Part shown: positions 13,034-24,457 of the stretch, piece after piece
Layout: every line of letters begins with the position of its first letter
How positions within the stretch are numbered: position 1 is the stretch's first letter
Source of the DNA: Tenodera sinensis
Taxonomy: Eukaryota > Arthropoda > Insecta > Mantodea > Mantidae
Reading direction: 5' to 3'
DNA length: 64,000 nucleotides
Assembly (NCBI GenBank): GCA_030765045.1
Contig: CM060962.1
Span: 162,630,899-162,694,898, forward strand
Notes under the pieces: model-generated
Seen by the model: only the letters and a program-made list of their open reading frames with translations
Told to the model about the DNA's origin: nothing
Databases searched by the model: none
Position numbers and translations under genes: made by a program

Positions 13034-13345
13034 TCACACTATCAAATTAAGATAACAAGATAATTCAAGAGCTGAGTAGCAAGCTTTTTTTAAAATGTTT
13101 GGCATACCTTTTAAAGAAGGCGTTAATATGAGTCTCTCACACAGATAGAAAATGCTGGCAGATAATATGCAACTGTCTTCATACTCACATACAAGCGTTC
13201 CGTGGCAATTACGTGCTTTGAAACCGATCTGCATTTCGCTCCCACAGAAGGCTACGGGATATGTGACCGTGTTTCTCTCACGGCTTAAGCGACCAACAGA
13301 CACACGCCGCATACATGACGTTTGATTTGAGTGCGTGCAGGGCAT
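13034..13345 (-). CDS. 103-codon open frame kept in both arms (doubtful gene)
   Basis: The frame encodes a cysteine-containing peptide starting MPCTHSNQTSCMRR. The mirrored frame at 22135-22446 has the same length. The arms differ at five bases here, four of which change an amino acid, so there is no sign of purifying selection on the protein. A donor-like GTGAGT lies inside the frame in both arms. It resembles no family known to me. It is listed only because it is the longest simple frame kept in both arms outside the repeats. Confidence 0.2.
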   Translation of the reverse strand: MPCTHSNQTSCMRRVSVGRLSRERNTVTYPVAFCGSEMQIGFKARNCHGTLVCEYEDSCILSASIFYLCERLILTPSLKGMPNILKKACYSALELSCYLNLIV

Positions 13346-13567
13346 CCAGTTACGATAAGGTGTTATATATCCCGACAGTTTACCTCGAAATATGTGATAT
13401 TAGAATAAAGTCTTAAACATGTAGTTGATTGAAACATAGAATAGTTTAATGATGTTAAGCAAACAATTACAAGTAGACACACAGCGGCGCAAAATGAACA
13501 AATATATGAATATAACATAGTTCAGAGCAATAATGAATTGTTTGTTTTTTCTTGTTTGCTTGTCAAA

Positions 13568-13632
13568 TCACACACACACACACACACACAGACACACACA
13601 CACACACACACACACATACACACACACACACG
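13568..13632. repeat. (CA)n microsatellite, left arm
   Basis: About 31 CA units with two interruptions. The mirrored site (21895-21911) has only about 8 units. The length difference is a direct marker of independent change in the two arms. Confidence 0.95.
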
Positions 13633-13680
13633 GTCGCTGATGTTTTTTACTGGAGAGGAAAGCTATAGCAAATTGTTTAA

Positions 13681-13805
13681 TTATTTTTTTAATACTAGCG
13701 GGATACATATGTTATCGATAGCTGGGAAAAGAATGAAGAAGCTTATGAACAATTATTAACAACTATGAAAATAAGGATATTGGGTGCAAAAGCCGTTTGA
13801 ATGTT
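13681..13805. other. Left-arm-specific block of about 125 bp
   Basis: The flanking left-arm sequence (..GCAAATTGTTTAAT and TTACACATCAGAATTG..) is contiguous in the right arm except for a few bases near 21840. The intervening sequence, which includes ACATATGTTATCGATAGCTG, is therefore an insertion on the left or a deletion on the right. No terminal repeats or target duplication are evident. Confidence 0.7.
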
Positions 13806-14899
13806 ACACATCAGAATTGTTTGCAGAAGTATAGTGTTAATTTAGGAGAAATGTTGTTACTTTCACTGCCCTTCCTTCTACAAACTATTTCATACACAAG
13901 ATGGAGAACAGAAGACAACGGAGAATTATCACAAAAAAAAGAGAAATATAAGGTATTTTGAAAATTAAAACTGACAGCAAAGAATATATTGGGAATTGAT
14001 AATGTTACAACAAGTGTATTTTGTATCATTTGTGTTTCTTTTTCAGCTTAGCAAGTCTCTGTGTGCCTGTTACGATTAAAAGCGTATACCAAGGAATATA
14101 CACTTGATTCAAGTTAAGATTACAAGATAATTAAAAAATATGGATTATACTAGCTGAAATATGCATTGTTACCCGTAGTTTGATGATTTATCCCTACAAC
14201 TATGAGACGTTGGACTTTGGTTGTGCATGCACATAGCTTAAACAAAGATTTAATTAAAAACTCTTATAAAACAGAAAGTAAACAAAATAATTACACCAGG
14301 AAAACACAATCCAAAACACAAAACTCTGTCGCACAAACATGGATGCAATTCTCCTTACACACGCACAGTAGATGGGGAAAAAGGTGTTCGCTTGACACGG
14401 AGAAAGATCCCATGACGATCGTCCAAGCAACTGAATAACACTCTAGGCAAGATGCTAGTTTAAAAAACGCTGAGGAATCAAGAAACAGATTTCTGCTACG
14501 AAATATGACCGTTGGCACTTTAAACGATATTGGAAATGTGCAAGAAAATACTGAAAATGCAGTTTTTTTTGCCGACAGTTGGGGGAAATCGACTGACGTG
14601 GCAAGATGCTAGTTTAAAATACCTGAAGCAATAATTACCAGACTTCCGGTACGCAAGATGGGGGTTTTCTAGGAAAAACACTGGACTTGCGCACGCGCCT
14701 GTTGTCATACAGTGGCAAGGTGGGGTGGAGGGGGGGGGGGGGTGGGGGGAGAAGCCAAAGCGAACACGAGTTGTGGCGTGTGCTGGGATTTGTTTTTAGC
14801 TATGTCAGAAAGACGCGTAGGCTACTTTTCCTAGCAAGAGGAGAACCGATGACTGACCGGAAGTGTCACATGACATTATATTATTCCTTTCTTTCCTTT

Positions 14900-15470
14900 T
14901 AATCTCTCTATTACGAATAGGAAGCCGGGGCAACTATTCCATTTCGCCCAAACATATGTGGAGATTTCACCGGAATATATGTTTTGAGGTCCCCTAAAAA
15001 AGCATTTTTTCACAAAGGTCTCTGCGTGCGTGTGCATGTGAGAACAGCACACATCAAAAAACGAAAAGGAGATTAAGAACCAAAGATGGTATTTATAATA
15101 TATAAATGCGACACGAAGATTTTAATAAAATAATTTATTCATTCATGCATTCATTTAGTTATTTGAAACGTTATGATATTATTTCTTTCTTTCTTTTTTT
15201 TAAATTTCTCTATTACGGACAGTAAGTCGCGGAACCATTGCATTTCGCCCCCCCCCCAAAAAAAAAAAATTCCATGTCGAGATTTCACCGAAAATATATG
15301 TTTTGAGGACCCCTGAAAAAACATTTTTTTCACAAAGGTCCTTGTGCGTACGTATGTGAGAACAGCATACTTCAAACACGACAAGCAGATTAAGAACCAA
15401 AGTTGATATTTATAATATATAAATGCGACACGAGGATTTTAATGAAAATGTCTCTACCCTAATCTGCTTG
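14900..15470. repeat. Dispersed repeat R1, tandem pair in left arm
   Basis: Two consecutive copies (about 14905-15075 and 15190-15470) share TTTCTCTATTACG, GAGATTTCACCG, ATATATGTTTTGAGG, CACAAAGGTC, GAGAACAGCA and TTTATAATATATAAATGCGA. The mirrored pair lies at 20200-20770. More diverged single copies occur at 51.77-52.14 kb, 56.06-56.25 kb (minus) and 57.55-57.79 kb, so R1 is a family in its own right that was captured in the giant element. Confidence 0.75.
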
Positions 15471-15662
15471 TTCCATGGAAAATTTTTCGAAAGATTTTAC
15501 TAGTGTTATCACGTGTTTTTGTGAGAGAAAAAATGAAATTATAAGTCGTATGCGAGCGCAGGAGAATCATTTCGTGAGCGTTAATACAGGTGTGGTGTGT
15601 CATAAAGCCTGGGAAAGAGTCGTAAAAATGTGACAGTTAACCCTTCTTCTTCTTCCTTCCCT

Positions 15663-17690
15663 GAAGGTCTTACAAGCCTGTGCTTAGGGGCAGACGTCTA
15701 GCGAGGAATACAGGATCCTATGGACAGGGCAGAGTGAACACCTGGAAGCGGTTTGTCAGCCCATCACAAAGTATGATCCTGAGGAAGAGAACGATATGAA
15801 ATGCAGGTGAAATGGATGACTTTGAAAGGTGATGATGGAGCAGGTGGAGGAATTAGCGGAGGGGAAACCGAAGAACCCAGAGAAAATCCGCCCAGACGTC
15901 GCATCGTCAGTTCTCTGTGGTCATATGAAGTCGTACTTAGCTGATTTTAACGGTTTTTGGCTTGTTTCTTATAATTTTTTATTTCTCTAGTACGTATAGT
16001 AAATAGAGGTAGCATTGCATTCCAGAAGGTCTTACAAGCCTGTGCTTAGGTCGAGACGGCTAGCGGGGAATACAGGAACCTATGGACAGGACAGAGTGTA
16101 CACCTGGATAGGGGTTGTCAGCCCATCACAAAGTATGATCCTGAGGAAGAGAATGATATCAAATGCAGGTGAAATGGATGATTTTGAAACGTGATGATGG
16201 AGCAGTTGGAGGAATTAGTGGAGGGGAAACCGGAGAACCCAGAGAAAATCCGCCCAGGGTCTAGCGGGGAATACAAGAACCTATGGACAGGACAGAGTGA
16301 ACACCTTGAAGCGGGTCGTCAGCCCATCACAAAGTATGATCCTGAGGAAGAGAACGATATGAAAGCAGGTGAAATGGATGACTTTGAAAGGTGATGATGC
16401 AGCAGTTGGAGGAATTAGTGGAGGGGAAAACGGAGAACCCAGAGAAAATCCGCCTAGACGTCGCATCGTCAGTTCTCATTGATCATATGAAGTCGTATTT
16501 AGCTGTTTTTAACGGTTTTTGTCTTTTTTCTCATAATTTTTTATTTCTCTAGTACCTGTAGTAAATAGAGGTAGCATTGCATTCCAGAAGGTCTTACAAG
16601 CCTGTGCTCAGGTCCAGACGTCTAGCGGGGAATACAGGAACCTATGGATAGGACAGAGTGAACACCTGGAAGCGGGTTGTCAGTCCATCACAAAGTATGT
16701 TCCTGAGGAAGAGAATGGAATGAAATGCAGGTGTAATGGATGACTTTGAAAGGTGATGATGGAGCAGGTGGAGGAATTAGCGGAGGGGAAACCGGAGAAC
16801 CCAGAGAAAATCCGCCCCGACGTCGCATCGTCAGTTCTCATTGCTCATATGAATTCGTATTTAGCTGTTTTTAACGGTTTTTGTCTTTTTTCTCATAATT
16901 TTTAATTTCTCTGGTCCGTATAGTAAATAGAGGTAGCGTTGCATTCCAGAAGGTCTTACAAGCCTGTGCTCAGGTCCAGACGTCTAGCGGGGAATACAGG
17001 AACCTATGGGCAGGACAGAGTGAACACCTGGAAGCGGGTTGTCAGCCCATCACAAAGTATGATCCTGAGGAAGAGAATGATATGAAATGCAGGTGAAATG
17101 GAATGACTTTGAAACGTGATGATGGAGAAGGTTGAAGGAATTAATGGAGGGGAAACCGGAGAACCCAGTGAAACTCCGCCCAGGACGCCGCATCGTCAGT
17201 TCCCATTGGTCATATGAATTCGTACTTAGCCGATTTTAACGGTTTTTGGCTTTTTTTCTTATAATTTTTAATTTCTCTCGTACGTATAGTAAATAGAGTT
17301 AGCATTGCATTGTCGTCGCCATCCTCTCCGAGGCCGTCGCTTACAAGCCTGTGCTTAGGTCCAGACGGCTAGCGGGGAATACAGCAACCTATGGACAGGA
17401 CAGAGTGAACACCTGGAAGCGGGTTGTCAGCCCATCACAAAATATGATCCTGAGGAAGAGAACGATATGAAATGCAGGTGAAATGGATGACTTTGAATGG
17501 TGATGATGGAGCAGTTGGAGGAATTAGTGGAGGGGAAACCGGAGAACCCAGAGAAAATCCGCCCACACGCCGCATCGTCAGTTCTCATTGGTCTTATGAA
17601 GTCGTATTTAGCTGTATTAACGGATTTTGGCTTTATTCTTATAATTTTTAATTTCTGTAGTACGTATAGTAAATAGAGGTAGCATTGCAT
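15663..17690. repeat. Tandem array of 200- and 360-bp units, left arm
   Basis: Unit starts (GAAGGTCTTACAAGCCTGTG or its truncated form) fall near 15663, 16025, 16587, 16949 and 17339. A full unit of about 360 bases has part A (about 230 bases; includes GACAGAGTGAACACCTGGAA and GATGATGGAGCAGTTGGAGG) and part B (about 130 bases; TAACGGTTTTTG and TAGTAAATAGAGGTAGC). One short A-only repeat is inserted near 16255-16450. In A-only joins the frame runs on in phase, giving peptides of 60-67 residues such as a 16191-16394 product rich in Glu and Pro. No known protein matches these peptides. Confidence 0.85.
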
Positions 17691-17846
17691 TGTCGCCGGC
17701 ATCCTCTCCGTGGCCGTCGTCCGTCGGACGCCTCCTGGGAGTCATTTATCGCTTAGTTCCTTGTAGGTGCAAGGGGAATGTTAGAATAAATGGCTCCCAG
17801 GAGGCGTCCGACGGACGACGGCCACGGAGAGGATGCCGGCGACAAT
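17690..17846. repeat. Palindrome centre with 36-bp spacer
   Basis: The innermost stem (17690-17749 and 17786-17846) is almost perfectly complementary, with about two mismatches next to the spacer. It contains the local palindrome CGTCCGTCGGACG. The spacer 17750-17785 is unique and begins CGCTTAGTTCC. The stem is cleaner than the array around it, as expected if the centre is the template-switch point or is preferentially homogenised. Confidence 0.85.
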
Positions 17847-19985
17847 GCAATGCTACCTCTATTTACTATACGTACCAGAGAAATTAAAAATTATAAGAAT
17901 AAAGCCAAAAACCGTTAAAAACAGCTAAATACGACGTCATATGACCAATGAGAACTGACGATGCGGTACCTGGGTGGATTTTCTCTGGGTTCTCCGGTTT
18001 CCCCTCCACTAATTCCTCCACCTGCTCCATCATCACCTTTCAAAGTCATCCATTTCACCTGCATTTCATATCGTTCTCTTCCTCAGGATCATACTTTGTG
18101 ATGGGCTGACAACCCGCGTCCAGGTGTTCACTCTGTCCTGTCCATAGGTTCCTGTATTGCCCGCTAGACGTCTGCCTCTAAGCACAGGCCTGTAAGACCT
18201 TCAGGGAAGGAAGAGGAAGAAGAAGAAGGGTTAACTGTCACATTTTACGACTGTTTCCGAGGCTTTATGACACACCATAACTGTATTAACGCGCACGAAA
18301 TGTTTTTCCTGCGCTCAAATACGACTTATAATTTAATTTTTTCTCTCACAAAAACACGTGATAACACTAGTAAAATCTTTTTCGAAAAATCTTCCATGGA
18401 ACAAGCAGATTAGGGTAGAGATATTTCCATTAAAAATGCTTTTTTTTAGGGGACCTCAAAACATACATTCCCGGTGAAATCTCCACATAGAACGTTTTGG
18501 CGAAATGGAATAGTTCCCCGACTTCCTATTCGTAATAAGGAAACTAAAAAGAAAGAAAGGAATAATATAAATTTCGGTTGCTCAGTCCATTAAATGTCAC
18601 ATTAACAAGTCCAGCGAGCTATGATAGGATGACGGCGACAATGCAATGCTACCTCTATTTGCTATACGTACTAGAGAAATTAAAACTTATAAGAATAAAG
18701 CCAAAAACCGTTAAAACAGCTAAATACGACTCCATATGACCAATGAGAACTGACGATGCGGCGTCTGGGTGGATGTTCTCTGGGTTCTCCGGTTTCCCCT
18801 CCACCAATTCCTCCAACTGCTCCATCATCACCTTTCAAAATCATCCATTTCACCTGCATTTCATATCATTCTCTTCCTCAGGATCATACTTTGTGATGGG
18901 CTGACAACCCGCTTCCAGGTGTTCACTCTGTCCTGTCCATAGGTTCCTGTATTCCCCGCTAGCCGTCTGGACTTAAGCACAGGCTTGTAAACGACGGCCA
19001 CGGAGAGGATGGCGACGACAATGCAATGCTACCTCTATTTACTATACGTACTAGAGAAATAGAAAATTATAAGAAAAAAGCCAAAAGCCGTTAAAATCAG
19101 CTAAATACGACTTCATATGACCAATGAGAACTGACGATGTGGCGTGTGGGCGGATTTTCTCTGCGTTCTCCGGTTTCCACTCCACTAATTCCTCCAACTG
19201 CTCCATCATCACCTTTCAAAGTCATCCATTTCACCTGCATTTCATATCGTTCTCTTCCTCAGGATCATACTTTGTGATGGGCTGACGACCCGCTTCCAGG
19301 TGTTCACTCCGTCCTTTCCATAGGTTCCTGTATTCCCCGCTAGACGCTGGGCGGATTTTCTTTGGGTTCTCCGGTTTCCCCTCCACTAATTCCTCCAAGT
19401 GCTCCACCATCACATTTCAAAGTCATCCATTTCACGTGCATTTCATATCGTTCTGTTCCTCAGGATCATACTTTGTGACGGGCTGACAACCCGCTTCCAG
19501 ATGTTCACTCTGTCCTGTCCATAGGTTCCTGTATTCCCCCCTTGACGCTGGGCGGATTTTCTCTGGGTTCTCCGCTTTCCCCTCCACTAATTCCTCCAAC
19601 TTCTCCATCATCACCTTTCAAAGCCATCCATTTCACCTGCATTTCATATCGTTCTCTTCCTCAGGATCATACTTTGTGATGGGCTGACGACCCGCTTCCA
19701 GGTGTTCACTCTGCCCTGTCCATAGGTTCCTGTATTCCCGCTAGACGCTGGGCGGATTTTCTCTGGGTTCTCCGGTTTCCCCTCCACTAATTCCTCCAAC
19801 TGCTCCATCATCACGTTTCAAAATCATCCATTTCACCTGCATTTCATATCATTCTCTTCCTCAGGATCATACTTTGTGATGGGCTGACAACCCGCTTCCT
19901 GGTGTTCACTCTATCCTGTCCATAGGTTCCTGTATTCCCCGCTAGCCGTCTGGACCTAAGCATAGGCTTGTAAGACCTTCAGGGA
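17830..19985. repeat. Tandem array, right arm, with arm-specific order
   Basis: These are reverse-complement copies of the left-arm units. Unlike the left arm, there are three A-only units of about 200 bases in a row (junctions GACGCTGGGCGG near 19345, 19546 and 19744). The block GGTTAACTGTCACATTTTACGA, followed by the AACACGTGATAACACTAG segment, occurs twice (18225-18420 and 20002-20200) but only once in the left arm (about 15470-15650). A truncated R1 piece at 18430-18570 sits between arrays. This indicates unequal exchange or insertion after the palindrome formed. Confidence 0.8.
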
Positions 19986-20199
19986 AGGAAGAAGAAGATG
20001 GGTTAACTGTCACATTTTTACGACTCTTTCCCAGGCTTTATGACACACCATACCTGTATTAACGCTCACGAAATGATTTTCCTGCGCACGCATACGACAT
20101 ATAATTTCATTTTTTCTCTCACAAAAACACGTGATAACACTAGTAAAATCTTTCGAAAAATTTTCCATGGAACAAGCAGATTAGGGTAGAGACATTTTC

Positions 20200-20775
20200 A
20201 TTAAAATCCTCGTGTCGCATTTATATATTATAAATATCAACTTTGGTTCTTAATCTGCTTGTCGTGTTTGAAGTATGCTGTTCTCACATACGTACGCACA
20301 CGGACCTTTGTGAAAAAAAATGCTTTTTCAGGGGTCCTCAAAACATATATTTCCGGTGAAATCTCGGCATGGAATTTTTTTTTGGGGGGGGGGCGAAATG
20401 GAATGGTTCCGCGACTTATTCTCCGTAATAGAGAAATTTAAAAAAGAAAAAAGAAAGAAAGAAAGAAAGGATTAATATCATAACGTGTCAAATAACTAAC
20501 TGAATGCACGAATGAATAAATAATTTTATTAAAATCTTCGTGTCGCATTTATATATTATAAATACCATCTTTGGTTCTTAATCTCCTTTTCGTTTTTTGA
20601 TGTATGCTGTTCTCACATGCGCACGCACGCAGACCTTTGTGAAAAAATGCTTTTTTAGGGGAACTCAAAACATATATTCCGGTGAAATCTCCACATACAA
20701 TGTTTGGGCGAACTGGAATAGTTCCCCCGGCTTCCTATTCGTAATAGAGAGATTAAAAGGAAAGAAAGGAATAAT
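20200..20775. repeat. Dispersed repeat R1, tandem pair in right arm
   Basis: Mirror of 14900-15470, with poly-purine and poly-G length differences (for example the G run at 20385-20392 against a C run at 15249-15257). A G/C homopolymer and (GAAA)n tract at about 20440-20468 differ in length from the left arm. Confidence 0.75.
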
Positions 20776-22134
20776 ATAATGTTATGTGACACTTCTGGTC
20801 AGTCATTGGTTCTCATCTTGCTAGGAAAAGTAGCCTGCGTGTCTTTCTGACATAGCTAAAAACAAATCCAGCACACGTCACAACTCGTGTTCGCTTCTCC
20901 CCCCCCCCTCCACCACCCACCTTGCCACTGTATGACAACAGGCGCGTGCGCAAGTCCAGTGTTTTTCCTAGAAAACCCCCATCTTGCGTACCGGAAGTCT
21001 GGTAATTATTGCTTCAGGTATTTTAAACTAGCATCTTGCCACGTCAGTCGATTTCCCCCAACTGTCGGCAAAAAAACTGCATTTTCAGTATTTTCTTGCA
21101 CATTTCCAATATCGTTTAAAGTGCCATCGGTCATATTTCGTAGCACAAATCTGTTTCTTGATTCCTCAGCGTTTCTTAAACTAGCATCTTGCATCGAGTG
21201 TTATTCAGTTGCTTGCACGATCGTCATGGGATCTTTCTCCGTGTCAAGCGAACACTTTTTTCCCCATCTACTGTGCGTGTGTAAAGAGGATTGCATCCAT
21301 GTTTGTGCAACAGAATTTTGTGTTTTGGATTGTATTTTCCTGGTGTGTTTATTTTGTTTACTTTCTGTTTTATAAGAGTTTTTAATTAAATCTTTGTTTA
21401 AGCTATGTGCATGCACAACCAAAGTCCAACGTCTCATAGTTGTAGGGATAAATCATCAAACTACGGGTAACAATGCATATTTCAGCTAGTATAGTCCATA
21501 TTTCTGAATTATCTTGTCATCTTAACTGAAACCAAGTGTATATTCCTTGGTATACGCTTTTAATCGTAACCGGCACACGGAAACTTGCTAAGCTGAAAAA
21601 AAAAACACAAATGATACAAAATACACTTGTTGTAACATTATCAATTCCCAATATATTCTTTGCTATCAGTTTTAATTTTCAAAATACCTTATATTTCTCT
21701 TTTTTGTGTGATAGTTCTCCGTTGTTTTCTGTTCTCCGTCTTGTGTATGAAATAGTTTGTAGAGGGATGGGCAGTGAAAGTAACAACATTTCTCCTAAAT
21801 TAATACTATACTTCTGCAAACAATTCTGATGTGTAACTTTCAAATTAAACAATTTGCTAACGCTTTCCTCTCCAATAAAAACATCAGCGACCGTGTGTGT
21901 GTGTGTGTGTGATTTGACAAGCAAACAAGAAAAAACAAACAATTCATTATTGCTCTGAACTATGTTATATTCATATATTTGTTCATTTTGCGCCGCTGTG
22001 TGTCTACTTGTAATGGGTTGCTTAACATCATTAAACTATTCTATGTTTCAATCAACTACATGTTTAAGCTTTTATTCTTATATCACATATTTCGAGGTAA
22101 ACTGTCATGATATATAACACCTTATCGTGACTGG

Positions 22135-22446
22135 ATGCCCTGCACGCACTCAAATCAAACGTCATGTATGCGGCGTGTGTCTGTTGGTCGCTTATGCCGT
22201 GAGAGAAACACGGTCACATATCCCGTAGCCTTCTGTGGGAGCGAAATGCAGATCAGTTTCAAAGCACGTAATTGCCACGGAACGCTTGTTGGTGAGTATG
22301 AAGACAGTTGCATATTATCTGCCAGCATTTTCTATCTGTGTGAGAGACTCATATTAACACCTTCTTTAAAAGGTATGCCAAACATTTTAAAAAAAGCTTG
22401 CTACTCAGCTCTTGAATTATCTTGTTATCTTAATTTGATAGTGTGA
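22135..22446 (+). CDS. Mirror of the 103-codon frame (doubtful gene)
   Basis: Right-arm copy of the frame at 13034-13345, differing by four amino acids. GGTGAGTATG inside it makes a plausible splice donor after about 51 codons. No start context, promoter or family supports expression. Confidence 0.2.
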   Translation: MPCTHSNQTSCMRRVSVGRLCRERNTVTYPVAFCGSEMQISFKARNCHGTLVGEYEDSCILSASIFYLCERLILTPSLKGMPNILKKACYSALELSCYLNLIV

Positions 22447-22774
22447 TGTGTTCAACCATAGTCTGCGCATTTTATCGGATTTTAACTGTTCGCTTAACAT
22501 TAAAGCATGTCTGTTAAATTCGTTAGAAATATGAACCTATGTTCAAAAAAAAAAAAAAAAAAAAAAAAACGAAGAAAAACAGCAAACGAGAAAAAAAACA
22601 AGATTCATCTTATACGTATCAATATAATTGATATTTCAAGCAAAATTCTGAAGCTATTTTTTTTTTCAGAAAAATACAAAATTTGGAAACATATTCCATG
22701 TTGGGTTTTTTTTCAACATTTTCATATCTCGTTCTTGAAAAGATATAAATCTCCCCTTTTTTATAAGGCAAAGG

Positions 22775-24005
22775 TTGCTTCCTCATTTTTCATCCAATGG
22801 CAACGCACCTTATTTCCACCAATCATCGTCATTTTGGAATCCTAACGACCAAATCCCAACTAGTCTTATTTTATCCAATATCAGATCACGCCAAGTCACT
22901 TCCGCATATCACGTTTCCCCATTCCTCCAAGATCCTTCCCTTCTTTGCTTCCCAACACCCGTCAGGACCACATCACTTCTCCCTTCCGCAAATCACGTGC
23001 CTTTTTTAGTTTTGTACGAGCAACAATACATCTCGGCAGTCAAAATGCAGCAAATGATAAAAAAACCTAGAGCGGATGTACCTCGGCAGATGCTTATCAG
23101 CGCACTTGGACCATTCACCGACATATATTATGACAGATCACATTCTCGGCGATTGGATGCTTAGCGTCTGTCAAGACAGTGTACTCGTTCAACATCCACA
23201 CGCTCAAGGTCCACCAATCATATTATTTTATTCAAAAAAAAGCAACGGTTGGTGGGAACATCTCAACGGTTTTTTTCCTGGTGCCAGAAAACCCCATCCT
23301 GCGGATGTGGTATATCGCAATCTCCCCCTCCCGCCTCCCCCCCCCTTCCCCACCCCCTCCTCACCAACGGTTGTGGGCGTGTTCGCAAACTCTGCGCTTA
23401 CACCTGATACCTCTTTCATCTACATAGACGTCTCATCTTGCCTTCAGCTGAGACCGAGCTCTCGTAGAGGAACGACATGCCAGCTCTGTGCAACACCTAC
23501 AACTACTCCTGCGGCAAATTCCGCTTCTGTCACTCAAACTTATGTTCCAGGTGTCAACTTGCTCTTAATCCTCAACGGCTTAAATCATCTCAAATAGCAA
23601 CGGTTGGTGGTAAAATCTCAACGGTTGTTTTCCTGTGCCAGAAAACCCCATCCCCCCACTCCTTCCCCCACCCCCAGCGGGTGTGTCTGCGATCGCAAAC
23701 ACAGCTCTTACACCGGATGCCCCTTGCATCCACATAGACGTCTCATTTTACCCCAGTGGGTACCGAGCTCTCGTCGAGGAACGACCTGCCAACCCTGCAA
23801 GACATACCACGGCTCCTCCTGCTGCAAATCCCGACTTCGTCACCCGCACTTGTCCTCAAGGTGGCAACTTGCACTTCCTCCTCAACGGATAAATCATCTT
23901 TCATCATTACCCATCCAAACCACACGGAACACATCGTTTGCAACCAACTTTCTACAACAACAAACAGGTTTGTACTCCTTTTTTAGTACAACAATAATTT
24001 AAACT
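22775..24005 (+). repeat. Duplicated proline-rich module, right arm
   Basis: Mirror of 11465-12720 with overlapping plus-strand frames (22775-23164, 23076-23597, 23477-23737, 23604-24002). They contain many Pro-Thr-Ser stretches and a repeated ALT-PD-P motif. Frame breaks differ from the left arm, so the peptide readings are not conserved. The function is unknown. Confidence 0.55.
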
Positions 24006-24054
24006 CTTTTTTCAATCCATCTTCTCAATAAGAAAATAAATAATCTAATCAAAA

Positions 24055-24438
24055 GTCCCTCCTTAAGCAATCGGATTAACGATTATCCCATGGCGTTAGT
24101 GGCGCGCGGCGCGCGGCGCGCCGTTGATGGCGGGAAGTTTGAACATTTGAAATTAACTACGCTCACAGAAAAAAAAATTTCAAATTCTCAAATTTAACGA
24201 CATCTTAAGTTTTTCACTGCGGCGCCTTTTCATGGCGCAAAATTTGAAATACATTAAATGGCGCGAAAATTTGAAGATTTGAAATCTACCACTTGGCGGG
24301 AAAAATTTCAATTTTTCAAATTTTCCGCCATCTTGAAATTTTCAAATTTCCCGCCATAAAAATGCGACACTAGCGCCACGCGACACTAACGCCATCTAGC
24401 GGCGAAAATATCGTTAATCCAATTGCTTAAGGAGGGAC
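24055..24438. repeat. Right terminal module, inverted repeat
   Basis: Mirror of 11067-11441: starts GTCCCTCCTTAAGCAATCGG and ends ..CAATTGCTTAAGGAGGGAC. The GGCGCGCGGCGCGCGGCGCG tract is kept. It is slightly longer than the left copy (384 against 375 bases). Confidence 0.8.
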
Positions 24439-24448
24439 TATAAACTAC

Positions 24449-24457
24449 TGTCGCAAG
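24449..24457 (+). repeat. Right target-site duplication candidate (TGTCGCAAG)
   Basis: Exact 9-bp match to 11050-11058 directly outside the last mirrored bases (..GACTATAAACTAC). It is the strongest single indication that the whole palindrome inserted as one unit. Confidence 0.65.

Larger units (their letters stand above)
11059..24448. mobile_element. Giant 13.4-kb foldback (palindromic) element
   Basis: Left arm 11059-17749 and right arm 17786-24448 are reverse complements over most of their length, separated by a 36-base spacer. In one fully compared stretch (13034-13345 against 22135-22446) there are 5 differences in 312 bases, about 98% identity. The arms are not identical: the left has about 62 bases of CA repeat where the right has 17, the left has an extra block of about 125 bases (13681-13805), and the inner tandem arrays are arranged differently. 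The outer ends carry inverted-repeat modules and a 9-bp direct repeat. Long terminal inverted repeats plus an 8-9-bp duplication fit foldback, MULE-like or hAT-like DNA transposons. No transposase was recognised inside, so it is likely non-autonomous. A segmental inverted duplication is the alternative. Confidence 0.75.

Noticed and set aside
20887..21375. 162-codon frame in the right arm
   Set aside because: The mirrored region of the left arm (14291-14760) has the frame broken into smaller pieces; no domain; likely chance in C-rich/T-rich sequence.
11050..24457. Palindrome as a sequencing or assembly hairpin artefact
   Set aside because: Arms differ by substitutions, microsatellite length, a 125-bp indel and array structure, and direct repeats flank the outer ends. 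An artefact would give identical arms. It is not fully excluded without reads.
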